A stretch of DNA of 64,000 bases, taken from assembly GCF_000005505.3 (NCBI RefSeq), contig NC_016132.3:28572501-28636500 (forward strand), read 5' to 3'. Made by a program: the position numbers and the translations under genes. This document shows positions 33,325-42,185 of the stretch, piece by piece. This stretch comes from Brachypodium distachyon (lineage: Eukaryota; Streptophyta; Magnoliopsida; Poales; Poaceae). How positions within the stretch are numbered: the stretch's first letter is position 1; each line of letters begins with the position of its first letter. The notes beneath the pieces were generated by a model. That model was not told where the DNA came from and did no database searches. It worked only from the letters and a program-made list of their open reading frames with translations.

Positions 33325-33527
33325 CTGTAGTAGTGCCCAAAGCGGGGAATAAGCTTCGCATGTGCGTAGATTTTACCGATCTTAATCGTGCATGCCCCAA
33401 GGATCCCTTCCCTGTACCCCGTATCGACCAGATAGTTGATTCAACCGCTGGTTGTGACCTGTTGAGTTTTCTGGATGCTTTCTCCGGCTACCATCAAATC
33501 AAGATGGCGGTCGAGGATGAGGAAAAG
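33325..33527 (+). pseudogene. Reverse transcriptase fragment of a plus-strand Tat element
   Basis: The plus strand encodes VVVPKAGNKLRMCVDFTDLN, RACPKDPFPVPRIDQIVDS, LLSFLDAFSGYHQIKMAVED and EEK, aligned with 37826-38022 of element III. It starts at the break with the element IV spacer (33324/33325) and ends exactly where the LTR of element III begins (33528). Element III was therefore inserted into, or recombined with, this older copy. Confidence 0.88.
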
Positions 33528-33587
33528 TGTCGCACCCATGGCACCAGGGGTACCACCGTTGCGCGACGCGTGGCCCCCTCCCCCGGG

Positions 33588-34597
33588 TGATATGGACATG
33601 CTAACCATGGATACAACCATTAGAACCCTAATTGTTGGTGTATCTAATAACAATTATAATCAGGTGAATTCAATTACAAAATGTTTTCAATATGTTACTT
33701 GCAAAGAGGCGGAGCTACTATCTTGTGTAATCTTATTATGTAGACATCTTATTGACCTTTACAAGTCCAAAGTGAAGATGAAGAGTGATAGCCTGCAAAG
33801 GGAGATTCAAAGTGAAGCCTATCAAGTCTACTTTCTAACAAATCAAACGGCACTTGATTCGGAGTTTGCTAGAGAAAGGTATCACGAATTAAAGTTGAAT
33901 CCGATTCGGGTCCGAGCTGTCAGGAGACCCGAATTTGTTTTAATCACCCAGGCCGCATCCGGAGTCCAAATCAAGCAAACAAGTACTTGTTGGAAAGGTA
34001 ATTACAAGACCTTTCCAACGGGTCTGGCCCCATCAAGAGATTCGACTCGTGCTGACCGTGGCGGACAAAACAAGCTGACGGATCTGTTTTTCTGTTTCCT
34101 AAAGAGTTGTAGTTTGTTAGGAAAGTTAGAGATAGCGTTGGATTTCGGACTCCTTATTCAAGATGGACGAAAATATCTCTCCCTCCTCCTTTATATACCC
34201 CATGAGCCCCCTAAGGAGCCTTGGGTTTTGTTTAGTTAAAAGTTAGCCATCGCTACTACTTCGTGTAATCGCGTGTGTCGGTTAGACCACCTGTTTTACC
34301 GCTTTCGGAACCCCAACTTATCGTCTCCTTGAGACATTGGTTTGATATAGTATATTCGCAATTTTAGATTGCATCCGCTATTTATCTTGTTCTTGCTTGT
34401 TCTTCGATTGCTTGCAGGAACAAAGATCTTCGTGGTCAGGTTGATCATGCCCCGCGTGATCAATAACCCTCTGGAGTTGGTGTATCGATTGCTAAGGCGC
34501 TGCCTCCTAGGCCGTAGTCGGATCGTCAACGTCACCTCCTACACAAATCGAGAGTGATCAATCTCATCGAAAGATCGGGCCACCCGCACCCGTATCA
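33588..34597 (+). mobile_element. Solo LTR F (TGATA...TATCA family), 1010 bp
   Basis: Ends TGATATGG and CGTATCA, with target duplication CCGGG (33583-33587 and 34598-34602). From its second base it reads DMDMLTMDTTIRTLIV and stays open to a stop at 34237-34239, about 216 codons, passing through the TTTATATACCCC box at 34190-34200. It matches copy A in both halves. The 3' portion holds TTGTTCTTGCTTGTTCTTCG and TTGCTTGCAGGAACAAAG. Confidence 0.92.
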
Positions 34598-35102
34598 CCG
34601 GGTTCCCGGGAAGGTCCAATCCCGGGGAGCGCCGACGAGCTTCCCGGCAAGCTACCAGCCCAAAAGGGGCTAGCGGGGCTTCTGGGAATATTCCCGCTTA
34701 GGCACCTACCGGGAAGCTGCTTCCCGGGAGGAGGATCCCGGGTGCGCTGGGCCCGGGTGCTTCCTGGGCCGACTTGTGGGGACTGGGTTTTCCCGGACGC
34801 GTGCCCCCCGCCTCGGGTCGTGGGGCCCACTGGATGGCGCCGCACGGGCGCGTGACGGGCGCGGAACGCGCGGTCCCACCAAGGCAAGGAGTAAGGCGCG
34901 CGGCTCAGTAAACGAGCCGACCGACGGGTAGTTACCCGTCCGATCCAAGGAACAGTGATTGTCCAATCCTACCCTAGGGTCTTAGACCCCTAGCAGCGAA
35001 GGTGGCACCCATGCATGCCACCAGCTCACCAGGGAGAGTTGCGTGCCTCCCCGTTGGACACTTGTAGCCCATGCACCGTGGCACATGTGGCATCCCCTTG
35101 TG

Positions 35103-35110
35103 TATAAAAG
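35103..35110 (+). promoter_or_regulatory. TATA box in 5' LTR of element III
   Basis: TATAAAAG followed by GAGGACCCATG. The same box occurs in the 3' LTR at 49262-49269. It is the expected core promoter for the element's genomic RNA. Confidence 0.82.
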
Positions 35111-35535
35111 GAGGACCCATGCCAGCGGTCAAGGGGGTTAGAGGGTTGACGGGTCAGACAGTTGGGAGGATAGTGAGTTGATCAGTTGGTTCCGGTAGAC
35201 AGCAAGCAGAGAATTGCAAGGAGTACTTAGACATTGAGAGGAAGCCCGGGAATTGGCCCGGCGAGAACTTGTAAATGCTTGATCCTCAATCAATATCAGT
35301 TCAGACAGGCAAGACGTAGGGTTTTACGCCTCCGGGTGGCCCAAACCTGGGTAAAAAACGGGTGTGCCTTTGTTTTGGTACTAGCGCGCCCTCTTGGCAC
35401 TGGGTCTCACCGGCCCCATAGGGCCCCATCGACCGTGCCGGCGATAACCGGGTCTCCGCCCCAGATGCCCCTACCGAACCTAAAAGGGGGATGTGGCTGC
35501 ACGCCCCCCGTGTCTGAGCACCGAGCGACGACATC

Positions 35536-35553
35536 TGGCGCGCCAGGTAGGGG
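35536..35553 (+). promoter_or_regulatory. Primer-binding site of element III
   Basis: TGGCGCGCCAGGTAGGGG starts 2 nt after the LTR end at 35533. The corresponding site in element II carries two substitutions. The tRNA was not identified. Confidence 0.78.
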
Positions 35554-36251
35554 GCGCGGGAGTGGACAGCGCTGGAGATCGCCGGCAGCAGAAGTTCCCA
35601 TCGGCATCGGCTTCACTCTTCGGGGGCCCGGAGGGGTCCTCGAATTCATCGCCCACCGTCACGGGGGGTGATGCGCGTGGCATCTTGAATGCCCGACAAC
35701 AGAAGGATCTGCGCCCGCGCTTGGAGCGCCGGCGCAGGCGCGAGGTGGAGCGCCCGCGCCCACTGGAGCAAAAAGACACTCCCCTGGGCCCGGAAGACGG
35801 CGGCACCGCGTTTGCGCGCGAGATGCGGCGGGTGGTGGGGCCCAATAAGTTCTGAGCGCCCTCGGTACGTACGACGGGACCGCTAACCCCAAAGATTTTC
35901 TCCTGGCCTATACGCTGGGCATGCATGCCATCGGCGCCGACGACAAGGTCAGGGCGAACTAGTTCCCGATGGTCCTGAAGGGAGCAGTTCGTGAGCGCCC
36001 CCAACGTCCGCGATCTCAAGATGCGCCCCCTAGTTGCTCAACCTGCCCGCCGGATCCGTCGCCACCTGTGCAGACCTGCGCGAGCAGTTCGTGAGCGCCC
36101 CCAACGTCCGCGATCTCAAGATGCGTGAGAAGCTGAGCACGCATCGGATCCGGACGACGCAGGACTTGTACGCCTTGGCACACAAGTGCGCCATGGCCGA
36201 GGAGGGGCGCCTAGCACCCGAGCTGGCAGCCCAGGCTGCCGCGAGCCCTGG
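35554..36251 (+). pseudogene. gag of element III, internally deleted
   Basis: After the leader, the frame carries GGDARGILNARQQKDLRPRL, an Arg-rich block, then DGGTAFAREMRRVVGPNKF and a stop. The later part gives KMREKLSTHRIRTTQDLYAL and CAMAEEGRLAPELAAQAAA. Compared with elements I and II, the N-terminal 500 bp and a piece between REQFVS and VRDPKMREKL are missing. A 44-bp direct repeat marks that second junction. The frame ends at solo LTR E, and the metal-binding region downstream is lost. Confidence 0.85.
35982..36125 (+). repeat. 44-bp direct repeat, 100 bp apart, at a gag deletion
   Basis: Identical 44-bp copies at 35982-36025 and 36082-36125, starting GAGCAGTTCGTGAGCGCCCC and ending CTCAAGATGCG. 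Both contain the fused junction (REQFVS next to the PNVRD region), so the deletion preceded the duplication. The duplication probably arose by repair or template switching. Confidence 0.9.
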
Positions 36252-37292
36252 TGATATGGACATGCTAACCATGGATACGACCTTTGGTACCCTCAATTCT
36301 ATAATATTTGACAAGATTTATAATCAGGTGAATTCAAGTAGTAATTGTTTTCATTGTCATATTTATGAAGAGGCGGAGCTACTACTATCTTGTCTCGTTT
36401 TATTACGTAGGCATCTTGTCGAGCTTTTCAAGTCCAAGGTCAAGATGAGATACGATGGAGGCGAACGAGAGGGCCAACAAGAATCAAGCATTCATACAGC
36501 TGAGAGGGAAGGATTTCAAGTGTACTTTCCAACAAATCAAACGGCACATGATTTGGAGCTTGCTAGAGAAAGATATCACGAATTAAATTTGAATCCGATT
36601 CGGGTCCGAGCTGCCAGGAGACCCGAATTTGTTTTAATCATCCAGGACGCATCCGGAGTCCAAATCAAGCAAACAACTACTTGTTGGAAAGGTAATTACA
36701 AGACCTTTCCAACGGATCTGGCCCCATCAAGAGATTCGACTCGTGCTGACCGTGGCGGACAAAACAAGCTGACGGATCTGTTTTTCTGTTTCCTAAAGAG
36801 TTGTAGTTTGTTAGGAAAGTTAGAGATAGAGTTGGATTTCGGACTCCTTATTCAAGGTGGACGAAAATATCTCTCCCTCCTCCTTTATATACCCATGAGC
36901 CCCCCTAAGGAGCCTTGGGTTTTGATTAGATAAAGTTTAGCATCTTTGCTACTTTCGTGTAATCGCGTGTGTCGGTTAGACCACCTGTTTTACCGTCGTC
37001 AAGACTCCAACTTATCGTCTCGTTGAGACATTGGTTTGATATAGTATATTCGCAATTTTAGATTGCATCCGCTATTTATCTTGTTCTTGCTTGTTCTTCG
37101 ATTGCTTGCAGGAACAAAGACCTTCGTGGTCAGGTTGATCGTGCCCCTGTGTGATCAATAACCTTTTGGAGTTGGTGTATCGATTGCTAAGGCGCTGCCT
37201 CTTAGGCCGTAGTCGGATCGTCAACGTCACCTCCTACCCAAATCGAGAGTTACCAATCTCATCGAAAGATCGGGCCACCCGCACCCTTATCA
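36252..37292 (+). mobile_element. Solo LTR E (chimeric, no target duplication), 1041 bp
   Basis: Ends TGATATGG and CTTATCA, but the flanks differ (CCTGG on the left, CGATT on the right). The left flank is gag (AAQAAASPG), while the right flank is protease-proximal (QLGSGVIPFIVSPII), so about 600 bp of host element is missing. The N-terminal ORF type (FGTLNSIIFDKIYNQ) is that of copy B. The segment after the TATA box begins like copies C and D (ACCGTCGTCAAGACTCCAAC) and switches to the A/B/F type at TATCGTCTCGTTGAGACATT. Confidence 0.9.
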
Positions 37293-37754
37293 CGATTCGA
37301 CAGTTGGGTTCTGGGGTAATACCCTTCATCGTCTCGCCGATCATTAGCAATATGATGGTGGACAACGGAGCGGGGCTTAACCTCCTGTCCGCCAGGCTGG
37401 TGGAAAAGCTCCAGCTGCCGATGGAGCAGCTAAAGCCCACCGAACCGTTCCGGGGGGTGAACCCCGGGATCATGCGCCCGCTGGGACGCATCACGCTGCC
37501 AGTCACCTTCGGGTCCCGGGAAGCGTTCATGACCGAGCACATAGTGTTCGACGTGGAGCATACCCCGTTGCCCTACAACGGGATCCTTGGTCGGCCGGCG
37601 CTGATCGAGTTTATGGCAGCCACGCATTGCGCCTACGGCGTGATGAAGATGCCGTCCATCTATGGAGTCCTCTCCATCGGGTGCGATCTCAAAGACGCAG
37701 CTTGGTGCGTTGGCGAGGTCGTCCGGGCCGCTGCTGCAGCTAACGCCGGCGACG
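37293..37754 (+). pseudogene. Aspartic protease of element III
   Basis: Plus-strand QLGSGVIPFIVSPIISNM, then VDNGAGLNLLSARLVEKLQL (DNG active site), HIVFDVEHTPLPYNGILGRP and MKMPSIYGVLSIGCDLKDAA. Protein order and sequence follow elements I and II. After NAGDEG the sequence jumps into the RT region (GKLRAAGAIREVL), a deletion of roughly 500 bp that removes the Lys-rich linker and the start of RT and changes the frame. Confidence 0.87.
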
Positions 37755-38515
37755 AAGGTGGGCAAGCTCAGGGCTGCCGGGGCGATCAGGGAAGTTCTGT
37801 ACCCCACTTGGCTGGCTAACTCTGTAGTAGTGCCCAAAGCGGGGAATAAGCTTCGCATGTGCGTAGATTTTACCGACCTTAATCGTGTATGCCCCAAGGA
37901 TCCCTTCCCTGTACCCCGTATCGACCAGATAGTTGATTCTACCGCTAGTTGTGACCTGCTGAGTTTTCTGGATGCTTTCTCCGGCTACCATCAAATCAAG
38001 ATGGCGGTCGAGGATGAGGAAAAGACAGCGTTTATCACCCTGGTTGGCTGCTACTGTTATACATGCATGCCTTTCGGGTTGAAGAACGCGGGCTCCACAT
38101 TCCAGCACGCCCTGCGAGAATGTTTGGGGCCCCAGCTAGGCCGCAACGTGGAGGCCTACATGGATGACATCGTCATCAAATTGAAGCGTAGGGGCTCGCT
38201 GATTGATGACCTGCGGGAGACATTTGACAACCTCCGCAAGCTCAAACTCAAGCTGAACCCTGATAAGTGCACCTTCGATGTCAACTCCGGGCAGCTTCTG
38301 GGTTTCTTGGTTTCACACCGGGGGATACAGGCCAACCCGACCAAAATAGAAGCCATCGAGAAGATGGGGGCCCCCCGAAGGGTGAAAGATGTCCAGCGCC
38401 TCAACGGCTGCGTTGCCGCGCTTGGACGCTTCATTTCCCGGCTGGGCGAGCATGCCCTGCCTTTCTTCCGGGTAATGAAGAAGAAGGGTCCAGTCGACTG
38501 GACTGCCGAGGCGCC
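37755..38515 (+). pseudogene. Reverse transcriptase of element III, truncated at both ends
   Basis: An open frame carries GAIREVLYPTWLANSVVVPK, LRMCVDFTDLNRVCPKD, LLSFLDAFSGYHQIKM (motif A intact), CMPFGLKNAGSTFQH, YMDDIVIKLKRRGSL (motif C intact) and LLGFLVSHRGIQANPTKIEA. It ends in VDWTAEA at 38515, where the connection domain is deleted and the RNase H side ([13 protein letters not shown]) follows in another frame. All catalytic Asp residues are present, but the N-terminus and connection are missing. Confidence 0.9.
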
Positions 38516-40539
38516 ACTACTTCCAGGCGCACCGCGTCACGGTGGTGTCCGGGTTCTTCCTCGAGAGGACCCTCACCAACCGTGAAGCCACCGGGAGGGT
38601 GGCCGAATGGAGGATGGAGCTGTCGGAGTTTGACCTCCACTTCGCCAACTCCAAAAGCATCAAGAGCACGGCCCTGGCGGACTTCGTCGCGGAGTGGACG
38701 TCCAAGGGCGTAGAATAAAGTGAGTCGGAGACCGGCCTTCCCGGCAAGCTGGACGGGGGCCACTGGGTCCTCTACTTCGACGGTGCGTTCAGTCTCCAGG
38801 GAGCGGGGGCTGGGGTCGTCATCGAGTCACCCACAGGGGACCGGCTGCGGTTCGCCGTCCAACTCGACTTCGCTAACTCCACCAACAACACGGCGGAGTA
38901 CGAAGGCCTGCTTGCCGGGCTGCGGGCAGCGGTCGCCCTCGACATTAAGCGCCTAGTTGTTCGCGGTGATTCCCAGCTTGTGATCAACCAGGTGAACAAG
39001 GACTACGATTGCCCTCAAATGGCGCCGTACGTGGAAGAGGTCCGCAAGCTGGAACGGAAGTTCAAGGGTTTGCGCTTCGAACACGTCAAGTGGAAGGACA
39101 ACTTCACTGCTGATGAACTGGCCAAGATGGCAGCAGAGCGCCGAAAGCCTCCGGCGGGGGTGTTCTGTCAGAAGCAACTGGCCCCTTCAGTCACCCCCCA
39201 GCCGGCTGCTGGGGACGGCCCTCCGGCAACCGAAGGAACCCCTATAGCAGCAGGGGTCCATGCCGCTGATATGGCGGCATGCGTTGGCAGGGAAATTCCT
39301 CCCTGGGCGGAAGAGATCGCCCGCTATTTGAAAGGGGAGGCTCTCCCGGAGGATGACGTCGCCGCGGAGCGCGTGGCGCGGCAAGCCAAGATGTACACTG
39401 TGATAGATGGCAGCATGTACCGCAGGCGCGCGAATGGTGTCAAACTCATCTGCGTGCCGCAGGAAGAAGGGTGTGCACTGTTGGAGGACATACATCGAGG
39501 CACATGTTCACACCATGTGGCCTCCCGGGCTTTGGCCGGCAAGGCTTTCCAGCATGGCTTCTACTGGCCCACGGCCCTGGCTGACGCAGAGCAGCTGGTG
39601 AGGACATGCGAAGCGTGCCAGTTCCACTCAAAGAAGAGCAACCAACCAGCCCAGGCCCTGCATGCCATCCCGTCCTCATGGCTGTTCGCGGTCTGGGGAC
39701 TGGACATCGTCGGCAAGCTACCAAGGGCGGTTGGCGGTTACGAATACTTGTTTGTGGCCATTGACAAGTTCTCCAAATGGGTGGAGGTGGAACCAGTGCG
39801 CAAGGTGACCGCCCAGGCGGCCATCAAGTTCTTTAAGGGCATTGTGTGCCAGTTTGGTGTTCCTAACAGCATCATCACCGACAACGGCACACAATTCACG
39901 AGCGCGGCGTTTCACGCCTACTGCGAAGACATGGGTACTAAGCTGCGCTTCGCGTCCGTCGCTTACCCGAGGAGCAACGGGCAGGCAGAGCGGGCCAACG
40001 CAGAGGTTCTGCAGGGGCTCAAGACGAGAACCTTTGACAAGCTCAAAGGCCCCGGGAAGCACTGGATCGAAGAACTCCAACCCGTGTTGTGGTCCATCCG
40101 GACCACACCTAGTCGGGCAACGGGCGAAACTCTTTTCGCCCTTGTCTACGGGGCAGAAGCGGTGCTGCCCCTCGAGCTCAAGTACGGATCTCCCCGAGTA
40201 CGCGCGTACGGAGACACCAGCCAACACGAGCAAAGGGTCGATGATCTAAACTTCATCGAAGAGCTTCGATGTCGGGCTGCTGTGCGAGCCGCGCGCTACC
40301 AGCAGGGACTCCGTCGTAATCACGACAGACGAGTCTGTCCCCGGGGGCTCGAGAAAGGGGACCTTGTCCTGCGCCGGATACAAGGAACGAAGGCCGGGAA
40401 CAAGTTGACTCCGAAATGGGAGGGCCCCTTCCGGGTAGTGCAGGTGACCAGGCCGGGGGCTGTCCGCCTGGAAACCGAAGGCGGCTTGCCGGTGCCCAAT
40501 AGCTGGAATATTGAACACTTGCGCAAGTTCTACCCGTGA
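38516..40539 (+). CDS. RNase H and integrase of element III, largest intact pol frame
   Basis: One frame is open from 38719, just after a TAA at 38716, to the stop at 40537-40539. RNase H motifs are [19 protein letters not shown] (Asp), [13 protein letters not shown] (Glu) and RLVVRGDSQLVINQ (Asp). Integrase follows: HHCC region HRGTCSHHVASRALAGKAF to TCEACQFH, and a core with Asp in WGLDIVGKLP, Asp in SIITDNGTQF and Glu in NGQAERANAEV. The C-terminal domain has KGDLVLRRI and ends SWNIEHLRKFYP. All catalytic residues are present. Upstream, 38516-38715 is the RNase H linker in the same frame. No chromodomain is seen. As part of a polyprotein it has no start codon of its own. Confidence 0.92.
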
Positions 40540-41274
40540 AGCGGCGGAGCCCGACCCTCAGGTGATGCCTCCGATGCATACCTCTCGAACTAGTGTAACC
40601 GGGCAGCCCCCGTGTGTAAACCGCTAGTTAATCGTGAATAAAGATAAGTGTTTCACCCCTGAGCTTTGTTTTTGCCTTGTTCATTCGCGTGTTTTCCCCC
40701 TCTTGCCTCCTGCTTTAAGTGCACAAAGTTGTCTCTCCATACTCGGTTGTGAGCAAGGGGCTTCCGTGGCCCCGAAACGAAAACCCGTTGCCGGATCGTT
40801 CCGGCACTGGACATGCCGTTGGCGGGCCTCCCGCAGCCTGCACCGCGCAGTCGCTGCGCCCGGGAAAGGAAATGCTCACATCCAAGTTTGGCATCGACCC
40901 CTTTGTGCCGAGGGCTGGGAAGCAGGAGAGATTTATCTGTTTTACCTGTGTTACTTGTTTTCGTAAGTTTTGAAAAAATTTGCAGCACCTCGGATCTGGT
41001 AAGAGTCTAACCTGCAGGAAAGGGAGGACTCTTGTACACTGTGGTGCCCGTGAGCTGCCCACGAGTTGCACCATAAATCGGCGCCTTGTGGTGAGGGAGG
41101 ACCGCAACAGAAGGGGTTCACCGCACTCCGAGGCTTCTGAGTTGACGGCTTGCTGCCACGTGTGCCGCGGTTACCGGGTAAGCATGGCGGCGGAAACTGC
41201 GCCGCGTTCAAGGGAAAGGCGCCACGGCACCGCGCGGATCCGTCGCGCGCGGTGGGAAGCCACCCTCCCGCGTC

Positions 41275-41282
41275 TATAAAAG
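41275..41282 (+). promoter_or_regulatory. Internal TATA box downstream of integrase, element III
   Basis: TATAAAAG followed by GCGCGCC and, 20 bp on, GGGACGGCTCAGAGCGAAGC. It is matched in element II at 16275-16282 (minus strand). It points in the gag-pol direction, toward the tandem array and the 3' end of the aORF. Confidence 0.55.
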
Positions 41283-41344
41283 GCGCGCCCCAACTATGGG
41301 ACGGCTCAGAGCGAAGCCGGGTTCGGGGTCGTGAAGGCAGGTGG

Positions 41345-41700
41345 TGCATCACCCCATCGAGCCCACCCCGAGGGGTGCCACAGAGGCACGAGGGCAGTGC
41401 ATGCCATCGGCGTCCTGCGCCGACAGGTGCACTGCCGTGGTGCCCCTGCTGCGCTTCCTCAAATGGGCGGTTCCGGGGCGAGGGTCACCGCAGAGGCACT
41501 ATGGTGGTGCGTCCCGTCAGCGTCCGGCACCGACGGGGTGCATTGCCACAGTGCCCTTGTCGCCCCCCTCCGAAGGGCACCTCCGCAAGGAGCAAGGGCT
41601 GCCGCGGATACTCTATGGTAGTGCATGCCATCCGTGCCTTGTGCCGACGGGTGCACTATCATAGGGACCCGGCCGCATTCCCTTTGAGAGAGCCTTTTTC
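41345..41700. repeat. Tandem array, about 110-bp units, about three copies
   Basis: Anchors recur near 41376, 41485 and 41600 (spacing 109-115 bp). Units contain GTGCATGCCATCGGCG and CGCCGACAGGTGCAC, which can pair with each other. This is the same array as 14560-15225 in element II, seen from the other strand. Confidence 0.78.
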
Positions 41701-42185
41701 GGGCGCGGGTCGTTGCGAGGACGCTGTGATGGCGCCGGTGACGGTGCTCGTCGCTCGTTCCGGCCCATCACCGTGTCCTTGCCGCGGCCCTCGAGCAGTT
41801 TAGCTCCCGAGTAACAAGGGTCGTCGCATCCCTTGGGACAAGTTCCCTAGAGAAAACCCAGGTCTCCCCAGTTGCGGGGGCTGTCGCTGGAAGGCTATAA
41901 CTTCCGTCCCGGGTCCCTGGTATAGTCAAGGGTGAGGCGTGCGCGAGTCCCCCCGCAACACAAGGCAAGACACGCAAAGGCTAAGGAAACCACCCCACGA
42001 GGCGGCCTTGGGAATAAAGGACAAAAATTGAGCAAACTAACAAGCTTGATTAACTAAGTGTCGAATGGTTACATGGACTAATCGAGAGGTCATTGTCCAA
42101 ACGGCGCTATGCGCCATACTTGCAGGAAAAGCAAACAAGAAGGAGGTACAATGGAAGCAAGGAGTATAGCTGGCGGCTGAGGCAG

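Larger units (their letters stand above)
33528..35533 (+). repeat. 5' LTR of element III (interrupted by solo LTR F)
   Basis: Begins TGTCGCACC and ends GAGCGACGACA, followed after TC by the primer-binding site. Solo LTR F with its duplicated CCGGG interrupts it after 60 bp. The 3' LTR shows the uninterrupted sequence at 48760-48770. It contains a TATA box (35103-35110). Confidence 0.92.
40540..42185. other. Spacer between integrase and aORF of element III (noncoding)
   Basis: No gene supported. The first 730 bp lead to a TATA box at 41275. A tandem array follows (41345-41700). From about 41770 the sequence is the inverted counterpart of the element I spacer (ACCCAGGTCTCCCCAGTTGC). At about 41905 about 500 bp or more of spacer, present in elements I and IV, is missing (GGCTATAACTTC joined to CGTCCCGGGTCCC). 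Confidence 0.75.

Noticed and set aside
41275..41282. The TATA box after integrase as the promoter of a 3' LTR
   Set aside because: The LTR pair of element III is defined by 33528-35533 and 48702-49680, so this box is internal. An older fossil LTR remains possible and is noted as a finding.
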